Of a stretch of DNA of 64,000 bases, positions 25,559-34,671 are shown one piece after another. The DNA lies in assembly GCA_001777915.1 (NCBI GenBank), contig MFFN01000004.1:351632-415631 (forward strand). Reading direction: 5' to 3'. The DNA comes from Candidatus Edwardsbacteria bacterium RifOxyA12_full_54_48 (GTDB lineage: Bacteria > Edwardsbacteria > AC1 > EtOH8). The first letter of the stretch is position 1. The number at the start of each line of letters is the position of its first letter. Under the pieces are notes generated by a model. The model did not search any database. It saw only the letters and a list, made by a program, of their open reading frames with translations, and had not been told where the DNA came from. A program made the position numbers and the translations under genes.

Positions 25559-26962
25559 ATGTCCCTTAAAAAATACCGGCCGGCAGAATCCTGGCTGGCC
25601 GTTCCCGGCCCGCCGCCGAAATTTTACCCCTTAGACCTGCGTCAACGCCAGGCGGCGGTGCTGACCATCGCCGGAAGATGGGACCTGGCCGAAAAGCTGT
25701 TGCGGCGCAATCTGGACCAGGCCCAGGAATCCGGCGACATGGCCGCGATCGCCGGGAGCCAAAGGGACCTGGGGGCCATCCTGTTTAAAAAAGGGGAGTA
25801 TAACCAGGCCAAGGAACTGTACCTGCAATCACAGCAGACGGCCGAGAAGCTCAACGACCTGGACCTGCTGAGCGCGGCCCTCAACAATATCGGAACGCTC
25901 TATTTCAACCAGGGGGATTACTCCGGGGCCGCCGAATGCTTCGAAAAGAGGCGGACCATCACCATACGGACCGGAGACCGGCAGGGGCTGGGCGAGGCCC
26001 TCAACAACCTGGGCACCCTCCACGCCGACCGGGGGAACTACGACCAGGCCATGGATTGCTACCGCCAAAAACTGGAGATAGCCCAAGGCCTGGGCGACCG
26101 GCAGGGCGAGGGCCTGGCCTGGGGCAACGTGGCCATGATCCATTACTATCAGGGGAAAATGGACCTGGTGATAGAGAACCTGAAAAAGCAGTGGGACATG
26201 GCGGCGGCGATCGGCGACAAACAGACACTGGCGCTGTCCTCCGGCAATCTGGGACTGGTCTATATGGACCTGGGGGATTACGAACGGGCCATGGAGTACA
26301 ACAATAAGAAACTGGCCCTGAGCCGGGCCCTGGGCGATAAATCAGGGGTCAACTCCGCAATTTCCAACATCGGGGTGCTGTACTATTACCTGGGCCGCTA
26401 TGATGAAGCGCTGGATTGCATGCGGCAGGAGATGGAAGGGGCCCGGGAACTGGGGGACAAGCTGAGCCTGGCCCTGGCGGTCTTCAACCTGGCCAACATC
26501 TACAGGGACACCGGACGCTATGACGAGGCGGCCGGATGCTACCGGGAGGCCATGGCCGCGGTGAAGGAGATGGACGTAAAATACTACCTTTGCGACATTC
26601 TGCTCAATAAATCGGAACTGGATCTCCTGACCGGGGATCATGTCTCAGCAGGCCAGGCCAACGAAAGAGCGGTGCTGCTGTCGCGGGAGATAAACCGGAC
26701 GGACGTGACTTTCTGGGGGGAACTGATGGATGCCAGGCTGGCGGGACGGTCGGACCCCGGCCGGGCTGCGGAGATGCTGGGAGCCCTGCTGAAAAGATAC
26801 GGTCAGGATCCTGAGCAGGCCAGGCTGCATTACGAGATCTTCTGTCTGACCGGCGGGGAAAGGCACCGGGCGGCGGCGTTGGAGACATATGAAAAGCTTT
26901 ACGGCAAGACCCCCAAGGCGGATTACCGGGACAAGATGGCCATTCTTAAACAAAATAACTGA
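25559..26962 (+). CDS. Tetratricopeptide-repeat protein
   Basis: A 467-residue protein built almost entirely of TPR units, of which about nine are recognisable (ALNNIGTLYFNQGDYSGAAE, ALNNLGTLHADRGNYDQAMD, AVFNLANIYRDTGRYDEAAG). The spacing (about 40 residues) resembles the longer kinesin-light-chain or MalT-like TPR. No signal peptide or enzymatic domain. Start at the ATG at 25559 next to an in-frame TTG. It is a likely scaffold for protein contacts. A paralog with a similar opening (FYP......., GRW/GQW..AE) starts at 62954. Confidence 0.85.
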   Translation: MSLKKYRPAESWLAVPGPPPKFYPLDLRQRQAAVLTIAGRWDLAEKLLRRNLDQAQESGDMAAIAGSQRDLGAILFKKGEYNQAKELYLQSQQTAEKLNDLDLLSAALNNIGTLYFNQGDYSGAAECFEKRRTITIRTGDRQGLGEALNNLGTLHADRGNYDQAMDCYRQKLEIAQGLGDRQGEGLAWGNVAMIHYYQGKMDLVIENLKKQWDMAAAIGDKQTLALSSGNLGLVYMDLGDYERAMEYNNKKLALSRALGDKSGVNSAISNIGVLYYYLGRYDEALDCMRQEMEGARELGDKLSLALAVFNLANIYRDTGRYDEAAGCYREAMAAVKEMDVKYYLCDILLNKSELDLLTGDHVSAGQANERAVLLSREINRTDVTFWGELMDARLAGRSDPGRAAEMLGALLKRYGQDPEQARLHYEIFCLTGGERHRAAALETYEKLYGKTPKADYRDKMAILKQNN

Positions 26963-26969
26963 GGCTCCT

Positions 26970-27494
26970 ATGGGGCAGGATATCAAAATTAGAGACATGG
27001 TGGAAACCGATTGCCAATTGATCTCAGCCGGCTTTGCCGCCCAGGGCTGGGATAATAAGCTAAGCGAAATATATGCCGGATATTTCCGAGAACAGAAGGA
27101 AGGGGAAAGGGAAGTAATATTGGCAGAGCTCAATGGTGAATTTGCCGGATATTTAACCATCGTCTGGGAAACCAAACATGACGCTTTCCGTAATAAAGGC
27201 ATACCCGAGATAAAAGACCTGAACGTGCTGAAAAAGCACCAGCGTCAGGGGATCGCTTCAAAGCTGATGGATGAGGCGGAAAAAAGAATATCAAAAAGAT
27301 CGAAATACTCCGGTCTGGGAGTCGGGCTTTACAATGATTACGGGAAAGCCCAGATCATGTATGTAAAACGGGGTTATATCCCGGACGGAAGAGGAATATG
27401 CTATAATGACCGGGAGGTTGTGCCGGGTCAGAATGTAAAATTGGACGATGATCTGTGCCTGATGCTGATAAAGGAATTAACTTCGCAAACATAA
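26970..27494 (+). CDS. GNAT-family N-acetyltransferase
   Basis: A 174-residue GNAT protein from the ATG at 26970, 7 bp after the TPR gene stop; the longer open frame overlaps that gene and is not conserved. Fold markers are IKIRDMVETDC at the start, GYLTIVW in the core strand and KKHQRQGIASKLMDEAEK as the acetyl-CoA loop (Q-x-x-G-I-A), then YVKRGYIPDG near the end. Substrate unknown. Confidence 0.8.
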   Translation: MGQDIKIRDMVETDCQLISAGFAAQGWDNKLSEIYAGYFREQKEGEREVILAELNGEFAGYLTIVWETKHDAFRNKGIPEIKDLNVLKKHQRQGIASKLMDEAEKRISKRSKYSGLGVGLYNDYGKAQIMYVKRGYIPDGRGICYNDREVVPGQNVKLDDDLCLMLIKELTSQT

Positions 27495-27520
27495 AACCAA
27501 TAATCGCAAAGGATCAAAAC

Positions 27521-28321
27521 ATGAATAAATATCTATTGCTAACGCTGGCCGGCCTATTGTTCGTCGGTCCCGCCCTGGCCCAGCCCGGTTTCGACGAGGC
27601 CCAAGCGCTCTGGGCCGACCGGGGAAACCAGTCCTCGCTGGAGAAGGCCATCGCCCTCTACGAAAAGGCCTATCAGGCTGAGCCTTCATACCAGCTGGCC
27701 GAGAGGCTGGCATACGCCTACTACTTTCTGGCCGACGCCTTCCTGGAGGGCGATGCCAAGGCCGATAATTATTACCAGGGCCACGAATGGGGCCTGACAT
27801 CGCTCAAATACAACGGCGAGTTCAAAAAACTGACCGAGGTGGACAAAAGATCCATGGGCGACGCCGTCTCGGTGCTGGGCAGGGAGTATGCCGGGGGGGT
27901 CTTCTGGACCGCCACCTGCATCGGGAAATGGGGAAAGATGAAGGGGATATTCAAGACCGTCAAGTCATCCAAGCAGGCCCGCAAGATGGTGGAACATCTT
28001 TACGCCCTGGACAAGACCTACTATTACGGCGGCCCGGCCCGCTGGCTGGGGGCCTATTTCGCTTTGGCTCCCGGCATGTTCGGCGGGGACATGAAGAGAT
28101 CGAAGCAGATGTACGACGAGGCCATGCAGATGGCGCCGGATTATTTCGCCACCAGCGTGCTGATGGCCGAAAATTACGCCAGCAAGATCAAGGACCGCCA
28201 GCTGTACGACCGGCTGCTGGACAAGGTCCTCTCCAGCCCGGCCGGCATCATCCCGGAGATCGTCCCGGAGCAGACGGTGGAGCATAAGAAAGCCCAAAAA
28301 CTCAAGGAAGAAAAATTCTGA
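27521..28321 (+). CDS. TatT-like TRAP-associated periplasmic protein
   Basis: A 266-residue protein starting at 27521 behind AAAGGA, with a signal peptide ending near ALA-QP. Helical repeats follow, including IALYEKAYQAEP, YALDKTYYYGGPARWLGAYF and MYDEAMQMAPDYF. The GGP.R.LG.Yfa..PG...GD...S block is characteristic of TatT proteins, which occur beside TRAP transporters. No TRAP transporter subunits are in this window, so the role here is open. Its stop overlaps the next start by one base (TGATG). Confidence 0.7.
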   Translation: MNKYLLLTLAGLLFVGPALAQPGFDEAQALWADRGNQSSLEKAIALYEKAYQAEPSYQLAERLAYAYYFLADAFLEGDAKADNYYQGHEWGLTSLKYNGEFKKLTEVDKRSMGDAVSVLGREYAGGVFWTATCIGKWGKMKGIFKTVKSSKQARKMVEHLYALDKTYYYGGPARWLGAYFALAPGMFGGDMKRSKQMYDEAMQMAPDYFATSVLMAENYASKIKDRQLYDRLLDKVLSSPAGIIPEIVPEQTVEHKKAQKLKEEKF

Positions 28322-29139
28322 TGGACGAAAAAGAGATATCATCCTGGGCGGAGGCCTCCGGGATCTCGGTGAAACAGGCCAGGGAATACCTGAAGAAGCT
28401 CGAGCCACTGGATAAAAAAGAAGACGATATCCTGCGGGAGGTTTTTTCCGGAGTGACCCGGCCGGTATTGGAACTCAGCGCCGGACGGGGCGAATTCACC
28501 CGCCAATTGCTGGAGAAATACATCAAACCGGATGGCAAGCTTTACACCACCGAAAGACTGCCGGAGGTGGCCGAAAAACTGACCGCCGACATCAAGGATA
28601 AAAGGCTGGAAGTGCTGGTCAGCGATTCCTCCACCCTTCCCTTGCCCGACGGTTCGGCCGGATTGGTGATCTCCCGGGCCGCCCTGCACGATTTCGTCAG
28701 CGACGACGGCGATGTGGTCAGGGCCCTTAAGGACTGCGTTCGGGTGCTGGCTCCGGGCGGGACCTTCGTCATTTACGACAAGATCAAGGACGGCTACAAG
28801 GACGTTGAAACGGGATCGGCCGAAGGGCGGATGGAAAAAATGAACGTCGAGCTGGCGGCATTGGAGGGCAAGATGTGTTGGGGCTTGCATTATCTAAAGG
28901 ATTACGTCAGCCTGATGGAGGAGATGGGATTTGCCGACATAAAAACATCTATCCTGGTAATGCCCGACCAGCCGGGATACGTCAGATACATGACCGGCAA
29001 CCTGCATGAGCGAAGGCCGGCCTATGTCAAACGTTGGGGCGAAAAGGTCAATGCCATTCTGGACAGCCTGGCGGCCGATTTTCAGAAGACCCCGCCCAGG
29101 GCACTTCCCATGGCCTTTATCTGGGGCAAGAAAAAATAA
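28321..29139 (+). CDS. SAM-dependent methyltransferase
   Basis: A 272-residue class I methyltransferase. An N-terminal helical stretch of about 45 residues is followed by motif I VLELSAGRGEFTRQLL, an acidic loop TTERLPEVAEK, the motif II region LPLPDGSAGLVISRAALHDF and VLAPGGTFVIYDK. The family is that of UbiE/COQ5-like enzymes; the substrate cannot be deduced. It is translationally coupled to the TatT-like gene and followed by a cupin gene. Confidence 0.8.
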   Translation: MDEKEISSWAEASGISVKQAREYLKKLEPLDKKEDDILREVFSGVTRPVLELSAGRGEFTRQLLEKYIKPDGKLYTTERLPEVAEKLTADIKDKRLEVLVSDSSTLPLPDGSAGLVISRAALHDFVSDDGDVVRALKDCVRVLAPGGTFVIYDKIKDGYKDVETGSAEGRMEKMNVELAALEGKMCWGLHYLKDYVSLMEEMGFADIKTSILVMPDQPGYVRYMTGNLHERRPAYVKRWGEKVNAILDSLAADFQKTPPRALPMAFIWGKKK

Positions 29140-29153
29140 CCCAAGGGGAGATC

Positions 29154-29426
29154 GTGTCCGAAATAAAAATATCCCGTCCCTCCAAGAATGAACTTGATAA
29201 GCTGGGGATCGGCGAATGGTCCTCCTGGGAATGCGATCCCTCGGAGTTCGACTGGCAGTATCCCGACCGGGAGACGGCCTATGTCTTCAAGGGCAGGGTG
29301 GTGGTTTTCACGGATGACGGGGGAAAGGTTGAGATCGGGCCGGGCGACCTGGTGATTTTTCCCAAGGGGCTCAAGTGTCATTGGCGGGTGTTGGAACGGA
29401 TCGAGAAGGTCTATAAAATGGGCTAA
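29154..29426 (+). CDS. Small cupin-domain protein (DUF861-like)
   Basis: A 90-residue single-domain cupin starting at a GTG at 29154 with AGGGGAG ahead. The motif pair is YVFKGRVVVFTDDGG and IGPGDLVIFPKGLKCHW; the middle SSWECDPSEFDWQY and the trailing W.V.E...K resemble the (S)-ureidoglycine aminohydrolase-like DUF861 cupins. Function unknown. It is 14 bp after the methyltransferase and likely co-expressed. Confidence 0.75.
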   Translation: MSEIKISRPSKNELDKLGIGEWSSWECDPSEFDWQYPDRETAYVFKGRVVVFTDDGGKVEIGPGDLVIFPKGLKCHWRVLERIEKVYKMG

Positions 29427-29449
29427 TACCGCTGGCGGTTAATCCCAAT

Positions 29450-29485
29450 CCCCTCCTTGATCAAGGAGGGGATCAAGGGGTGGTC
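29450..29485. repeat. Palindromic intergenic repeat
   Basis: A perfect 22-bp palindrome (29450-29471, arms CCCCTCCTTGA and complement) followed by ATCAAGGGGTGGTC. Member of the family described at 7838. Confidence 0.8.
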
Positions 29486-29552
29486 TACGGATGATAAAAT
29501 ATAACCCCTAAAGTGTTCTGTTATTTAAAAACTCCAAACCGACAGGAATATT

Positions 29553-30512
29553 ATGTCTAAACTAAAAGTGGGCGTCATCGGCGTGGGCAGCCTGGGCCAG
29601 CACCATGCCCGGGTCTATTCCGAGATCAAGGATGTCGAGCTGGTCGGCGTGGCCGACAGCGATCCCCAAAGGGCCGGGGAGATCGCATCCAAGAACAAGA
29701 CCAGGGCTTTTTCCGATTACCGGGAATTGTTAAAGCAGACCCAGGCGGTCAGCGTGGTGGTGCCCACCAGTTTGCATTACCAAGTAGCAAAAGAAGTGAT
29801 CTCGGCCGGCAACCACCTGCTGCTGGAAAAACCCATCACTTCAAAGATCGCCGAAGCGGAGGAATTGGTGGCCCTGGCGGAGAAAAAGTCGGTAAAATTA
29901 CAGGTGGGCCATATAGAAAGGTTCAATCCGGCCATCCGGGCCGCCTCGGAGCACATCCATGATCCCAAGTTCATAGAATGCACCCGGATCGCGCCATTCG
30001 TCTCCCGGGGCACCGACGTTCCGGTGGTGCTGGACCTGATGATCCACGACATCGACATCATCCTTTCCTTCGTCCGCTCCCCGCTGAATAACATCTCGGC
30101 CATCGGCTTCAACCTGGTCAGCGAAAAGGAGGATATCGCCAACGCCCGGCTGGAGTTCGCCAACGGCTGCGTGGCCAACGTCACCGCCTCCCGGATATCG
30201 ATCAAGAAAGAACGGAAGATCCGCTTTTTTCAGCGCAACGCCTACATAAACGTCGACTATATGAAGCCGGAGGTCAAGATCTACAAACTGAAAGGAGAGC
30301 CCAAGGGCGTGCTGGATCTGGCCAAGTTGGTGGATTACCGGGAGCTGAAGCTTGACAAGGTCGAGCCCCTCAGGGCCGAACTATCCGCCTTCGTCGATTG
30401 TGTGACCGGCAACTCGGTTCCGTTGGTGACCGGACTGGACGGACTGATGGCCCTGAAGGTGGCGGGAGATATTTTGAAAACGATCGAAAAACATAAATTG
30501 CAGCTTTCATAA
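29553..30512 (+). CDS. Gfo/Idh/MocA-family oxidoreductase
   Basis: A 319-residue NAD(P)-dependent dehydrogenase. The Rossmann motif is VGVIGVGSLGQHHARVY near the N-terminus, the substrate-side signature is LLLEKPITSK (EKP, about residue 93), and VVLDLMIHDIDIILSF supplies the His-Asp pair of the sugar-dehydrogenase domain. Related enzymes oxidise UDP-GlcNAc at C3 in lipid A biosynthesis, but the surrounding genes do not decide this. Start behind AGGAAT. Confidence 0.85.
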   Translation: MSKLKVGVIGVGSLGQHHARVYSEIKDVELVGVADSDPQRAGEIASKNKTRAFSDYRELLKQTQAVSVVVPTSLHYQVAKEVISAGNHLLLEKPITSKIAEAEELVALAEKKSVKLQVGHIERFNPAIRAASEHIHDPKFIECTRIAPFVSRGTDVPVVLDLMIHDIDIILSFVRSPLNNISAIGFNLVSEKEDIANARLEFANGCVANVTASRISIKKERKIRFFQRNAYINVDYMKPEVKIYKLKGEPKGVLDLAKLVDYRELKLDKVEPLRAELSAFVDCVTGNSVPLVTGLDGLMALKVAGDILKTIEKHKLQLS

Positions 30513-30531
30513 TAACCGGAGGCACATTTAA

Positions 30532-31098
30532 ATGGAATATAGATATTTTGACCAATCCGGCCCGGTCAATACTGAAGAGACCTTGCGGCTGGCCCTGTCC
30601 CGGGCCCGGGATCTGAATATCAAGAATATCCTGGTGGCCACCACCTCCGGGGCGACGGCCATCCGGACGGCGGAGATTTTCCCCGATTTTAATCTGGTGG
30701 CGGTGACCCACTCCACGGGTTTTTCCTTCAAGGACGCCCAGGAGCTTACCGACGGGAATAAGCAGATCCTGGAGAAAAAGGGCGTGAAGATACTAACCTG
30801 CCAGCATGCCCTGGGCGGGGTCAACCGGGCGGTGCGCCGGAAGATGAACAGCTACCAGCTGGACGAGATCATCGCCTACACCCTGCGGACCATGGGGCAG
30901 GGCTTCAAGGTCTGTCTGGAGATGGCGTTGATGGCGGCCGACGCCGGGCTGGTCTCGGTCCAGCAGGAGGCCGTCGCCGTGGGAGGAACCGGCAGCGGGG
31001 CCGACACCGCCGTGGTGCTGACCCCAGCCAACGCCCAGGATTTTTTCGACCTCAAGGTACACGAGGTGATCTGCAAACCGCGCAATTTCCCAGGGTAA
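30532..31098 (+). CDS. Pyruvate-kinase C-terminal-like protein (COG1751-like)
   Basis: A 188-residue protein resembling the alpha/beta C-terminal domain of pyruvate kinase as a freestanding unit. Visible blocks are NILVATTSGATAIRTAEIF, VAVTHSTGF, and GMALMAADAG-like CLEMALMAADAGLV followed by VAVGGTGSGADTAVVL. Function is not known. It is 19 bp behind the oxidoreductase and 3 bp ahead of the next gene, so these form one transcription unit. Confidence 0.75.
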   Translation: MEYRYFDQSGPVNTEETLRLALSRARDLNIKNILVATTSGATAIRTAEIFPDFNLVAVTHSTGFSFKDAQELTDGNKQILEKKGVKILTCQHALGGVNRAVRRKMNSYQLDEIIAYTLRTMGQGFKVCLEMALMAADAGLVSVQQEAVAVGGTGSGADTAVVLTPANAQDFFDLKVHEVICKPRNFPG

Positions 31099-31101
31099 GG
31101 G

Positions 31102-32787
31102 ATGCGCCCCGGCCGGTTAAAATCGCCCGATTTTTGGAGCCGCCTCCTGACCGAAGGGTGGCGGCCCTGCTTCTGGATCATCCTGCTGGGAGCGGCGGTT
31201 TATTTCAGGACTGTTTTCTTCGGGTTTGCTTATTTTGACGACGACCATCTGATCCTGGAAAATTTTCACCATCTGGCGAATCTTAAGAACATTTTTCTGG
31301 CCTTCAAGACCGACATGGCCTGGCAATCCCCGGGAACCTATTACCGCCCCCTGGTCACCCTGACCTTCATCAGCGACGCCCTGTGGAGCGGCCGGAACCC
31401 CTGGGGCTACCATTTGTCCAATATCATTTTTCACCTGGCGGCCTCCTGCCTGTTGTTCTTCCTGTTCAGGACCCTTAAGCATCCCCGGGGGCTTTCCCTG
31501 GCCTTCTGCCTGATCTTCGCCGTGCACCCGGTGCTGAACCATGCGGTGGCCTTCATCCCGGGCCGATACGACTCGGTGCTGGCGGTCTTTTCCCTGGCCG
31601 CGTTTATAACCTTCATCAGATATCTGGAGAGGCCCTCCTGGCCCCTCCTGCTGGGCCACCTCCTATCCTTCACCGCCGCCCTGTTCACCAAGGAGACCGC
31701 TGTGATCCTGCCGGCGGCCGGACTACTCTACTTTTTGCTGTTCCACCGCCGGGAATTCCGCAAGCTCCTGGCGCCGGCACTGATCTGGCTGACGGGTCTC
31801 TCCCTTTTTCTGTTCCTGCGGTGGCAGGCGGTGGGACCGATCACCGTAAAATATAACACTTTTGCGGAAAACCTGGCCGGCCTGGCGAGCTATCTGGGCA
31901 AGATCCTTTTACCTTTCGATCTTTCGGTGATGCCCATTCCGGAAAACACCTCTCTTTGGCCGGGAATGGTAGCGTTGACCGGCCTGCTGGGCCTCCTCAT
32001 TCTGGGAGGACTGAACCGAAAACGGTATTTTATGTTCGGGCTGGGCTGGTTCCTGCTGTTTCTGGCGCCCACCGCCGCCAGGACCCTGGGATTCGCCTAT
32101 CTGCTGGAGCAACGGCTCTATCTGCCCATGGCGGGGTTTTTTATCATGCTGATGGAGTCCCGCATCATCTTCAATATCGCGAAAAGAAAATTTGCCCCGT
32201 TATTTCTGGCTTTTATATTGGCTTTGCTTTCGGCGGTCTCCATCGGGCACATGATTGTATACCGGAACGACATTTCTTTTTGGGGCAACGCCGTAAAATA
32301 TTCTCCCGATTCCTTCTTCGCTCACAACGTGCTGGGGCAGAGATACGCCGCCCGGGACAGATGGCCGGAGGCGGAGGCGGAGGTGGCCCGGGCGGCGGAC
32401 CTGGATCCCGGCAACGCCGCCATACTCCACGATCTGGGGCTGATCCTATACCAGCAGAATAAATTCCCCCAGGCCCAGGCCGCCTTCCAGAAGGCTGTTG
32501 CCGCCGACAGCCTGGGAGCCGATGCCGTAATCTACTTGGGTCTGGCCAAGAGCCTGATCAAGCAGGATCTGTTTCCTCCGGCCCGGAAAACGTTGCAGCA
32601 AGCTTTTGCTCTTGACCCGGATAAGACTGAAGCCAACGAGCTTCTGTCCTTCCTGTTCCTGAACCTAGGCGACCGGGACAGCTCCCTTTATTATTATCAC
32701 CGGGCGGTCCGGCTGGGCCTGCCTTATAATCCCGAGGTTGTCCGCCTGATCACCGGGAAAGATCCGGCAAAACCTGAACCGCAATAA
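31102..32787 (+). CDS. TMTC-like multi-spanning membrane protein with TPR tail
   Basis: A 561-residue protein with about 10 hydrophobic segments (residues 25-400) followed by TPR units (about 405-530: AILHDLGLILYQQNKFPQAQ). An acidic motif, FAYFDDDHLI, lies in the first loop, and YYRPLVTLTFISD and HLSNIIFHL follow; these resemble the DUF1736/TMTC family and other GT-C glycosyltransferases, where the acidic pair holds the catalytic site. It may transfer a sugar from a lipid donor to exported substrates. Substrate unknown. Confidence 0.75.
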   Translation: MRPGRLKSPDFWSRLLTEGWRPCFWIILLGAAVYFRTVFFGFAYFDDDHLILENFHHLANLKNIFLAFKTDMAWQSPGTYYRPLVTLTFISDALWSGRNPWGYHLSNIIFHLAASCLLFFLFRTLKHPRGLSLAFCLIFAVHPVLNHAVAFIPGRYDSVLAVFSLAAFITFIRYLERPSWPLLLGHLLSFTAALFTKETAVILPAAGLLYFLLFHRREFRKLLAPALIWLTGLSLFLFLRWQAVGPITVKYNTFAENLAGLASYLGKILLPFDLSVMPIPENTSLWPGMVALTGLLGLLILGGLNRKRYFMFGLGWFLLFLAPTAARTLGFAYLLEQRLYLPMAGFFIMLMESRIIFNIAKRKFAPLFLAFILALLSAVSIGHMIVYRNDISFWGNAVKYSPDSFFAHNVLGQRYAARDRWPEAEAEVARAADLDPGNAAILHDLGLILYQQNKFPQAQAAFQKAVAADSLGADAVIYLGLAKSLIKQDLFPPARKTLQQAFALDPDKTEANELLSFLFLNLGDRDSSLYYYHRAVRLGLPYNPEVVRLITGKDPAKPEPQ

Positions 32788-32805
32788 TTTAACAGCCTTA
32801 TCATC

Positions 32806-33513
32806 ATGTTTCTAAAATCATCCTTTATCCCGGCAAAACGGCAACTGCTGCTTCTGTCCGTCGGAGCCCTGGCGCTATCCGCCTGGCAGATAGCCCAGAC
32901 CCTGTTTAAGATATTTCCCGGAGCCCTGCCCCCGGCCGGACTGCCCGTCTATCTGATAGCCGGCCTGGCAGGTTTTGCAGTACTGGTGGCCCTGCCCGGA
33001 CATTTTATCAGGACAATAAGATCGGCCGGCCAGGGAAAGGATCTGGCATTCAACTGGGGTGAATTGGCCGATGTTCAGAGCGCCATCCTGGCCCCGGTTT
33101 TCAAATTCCTGTTGATAATCTTCTGGTCTTTTCTGCCCGTGGAAATGTACCTGGTTCTGCTGGCCAAAGATCACGGAGGTTTGTCACCGTTGGCAATGAT
33201 CGTTCTTTTGATCCTCAGCTTCATATATTTTCCCATGGCCCTGCTGATGACGGCCGTCACCGGCAAGCTGATGCCCTCACTGCTGCCTTCCAATGTCATC
33301 GAGCCGATATTCAAGACCCTCAAACAATACATCCTGTTTTTGTTTTTATTCTGGATCGTTTTTCTGCTGCCGCTTTTTGGTTTGCTCCTCTGGCCCGTCC
33401 CTTTTATCGGACCGTTGGCAGCCTGCTTTATTCTTTTATATCTCTGGAGCTGCGGCATGCGCTTGCTGGGACGCTTTTACCGTAAAGAAAAAGAAAGACT
33501 GAACTGGCTGTGA
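32806..33513 (+). CDS. Multi-spanning membrane protein of unknown function
   Basis: A 235-residue protein with about six membrane helices (near 15-35, 45-65, 95-120, 125-150, 170-190 and 195-220). The general layout resembles DUF4013-type membrane proteins, but no diagnostic motif was found. It follows the TMTC-like gene by 18 bp and overlaps the next gene by four bases (GTGA). Confidence 0.55.
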   Translation: MFLKSSFIPAKRQLLLLSVGALALSAWQIAQTLFKIFPGALPPAGLPVYLIAGLAGFAVLVALPGHFIRTIRSAGQGKDLAFNWGELADVQSAILAPVFKFLLIIFWSFLPVEMYLVLLAKDHGGLSPLAMIVLLILSFIYFPMALLMTAVTGKLMPSLLPSNVIEPIFKTLKQYILFLFLFWIVFLLPLFGLLLWPVPFIGPLAACFILLYLWSCGMRLLGRFYRKEKERLNWL

Positions 33514-33854
33514 GGATAGACAATTATTCCTTTGGGCAAATAACGGTCGATGGCAAAAATTATGTCGCAGACCTTATCATCTATCCCGACCGGGTGGACG
33601 ACAAATGGTGGCGCAAAGAGGGACACCGGCTGCAAATGGAGGACCTGGACGAGGTCTTTGGCCAGAAACCGGAGATATTGATAGTGGGCCTGGGCCAGCC
33701 GGGCTTGATGAAGGTGGACGGCAAAGTGGAGGAGTATTGCCGGAAGAACGGGATCTTATTGGTCGCCCTGTCTACTTCGCAGACCATCGAAAGATTCAAT
33801 GAGTTGGCAAATAAAAAGCCGCTGACCATAGCGGCTCTGCATCTTACCTGTTAG
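33510..33854 (+). CDS. Mth938-like (DUF498/NDUFAF3-type) domain protein
   Basis: A 114-residue protein with the whole Mth938-like fold: FGQITVDGKNYVADLIIYPD, WWRKEGHRLQMEDL, PEILIVGLGQPGLMKVD and ALSTSQTIERFN. Homologs in eukaryotes assist complex I assembly; bacterial ones are uncharacterised. GTG start shared with the previous stop (GTGA), indicating translational coupling. Confidence 0.85.
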   Translation: MRIDNYSFGQITVDGKNYVADLIIYPDRVDDKWWRKEGHRLQMEDLDEVFGQKPEILIVGLGQPGLMKVDGKVEEYCRKNGILLVALSTSQTIERFNELANKKPLTIAALHLTC

Positions 33855-33875
33855 TTAAGCATTCGTGATTGGCGC

Positions 33876-34622
33876 CTAAAAATTTAAATCACTGTATTCT
33901 TCTTCCGTCAGGTGCCCGTATTGCAGCATTTTTTGGGCGATCCATTTCCGGCGGGTGTTCATCCGCTTGCTGTCGGTGAACGGTCCGTATTTTCTGGGAT
34001 TGACGATGATCGAAGCCAGTCTGATAGCCAGCTCGGGATCAAGCTCCGAGGCCGAACAGTCAAAATAAATCAAGGACGCCGACTGGCAGCCGAAGATGCC
34101 GTCGCCCCACTCGATATAGTTCAGGTACAGCTCGAAGATCCGGGCCTTGCTGAGCTGGTCGTCCATCCGCCGGGCCAGCACCGCTTCGGAGATCTTCCGG
34201 GTCAGGCTCTTGGAGGTCGACAGGTATAGGTTCTTGGCCAGCTGCATGGTGATGGTGGAGCCACCCCTGGCCCAGCGTTTCTTCTTCCAGTCGGTCTTGA
34301 TGGCCTCCTTCAGCTCGCCGTAGTCTATTCCCTGGTGGGAGAAGAAGGCCGCATCCTCGGCCACCAGCACCGCCTTTTTAAGATAGGGCGATATGGCATT
34401 GTACGGGAGGTACGACTGGCTGATCCGGTACGGTTTTTTCCTGGCCCGGGCCTCTTTGACCCTTTGCTCCATCAAGGCCGTCCTGGCGGGATTCTTCTTT
34501 GCCAGGTTGTCAATGGCCGGCAGGTGCATCAGGTCCAGAACAATGGACCCGGCGAAATAAAAGATCGTCGCTGCAGTCAATATGATGATGAATTTTATTT
34601 TGGGATTTTTCTTTTTGCTCAT
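33876..34622 (-). CDS. mtgA: Monofunctional peptidoglycan glycosyltransferase
   Basis: A 248-residue GT51 enzyme that polymerises lipid II into glycan strands at the outer face of the inner membrane. After a short basic N-terminus a membrane anchor covers about residues 8-30. The catalytic glutamate is in VLVAEDAAFFSHQGIDY, and RGGSTITMQLAKNLYL and ARRMDDQLSKARIFELYLN follow. Start at 34622; the open extension upstream overlaps the divergent EamA gene and has no family similarity. No transpeptidase domain is attached. Confidence 0.9.
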   Translation of the reverse strand: MSKKKNPKIKFIIILTAATIFYFAGSIVLDLMHLPAIDNLAKKNPARTALMEQRVKEARARKKPYRISQSYLPYNAISPYLKKAVLVAEDAAFFSHQGIDYGELKEAIKTDWKKKRWARGGSTITMQLAKNLYLSTSKSLTRKISEAVLARRMDDQLSKARIFELYLNYIEWGDGIFGCQSASLIYFDCSASELDPELAIRLASIIVNPRKYGPFTDSKRMNTRRKWIAQKMLQYGHLTEEEYSDLNF

Positions 34623-34671
34623 AGCCCAAGTATTATCCGCAATAACAACCAACTTGTCAAGGCATTGAAGA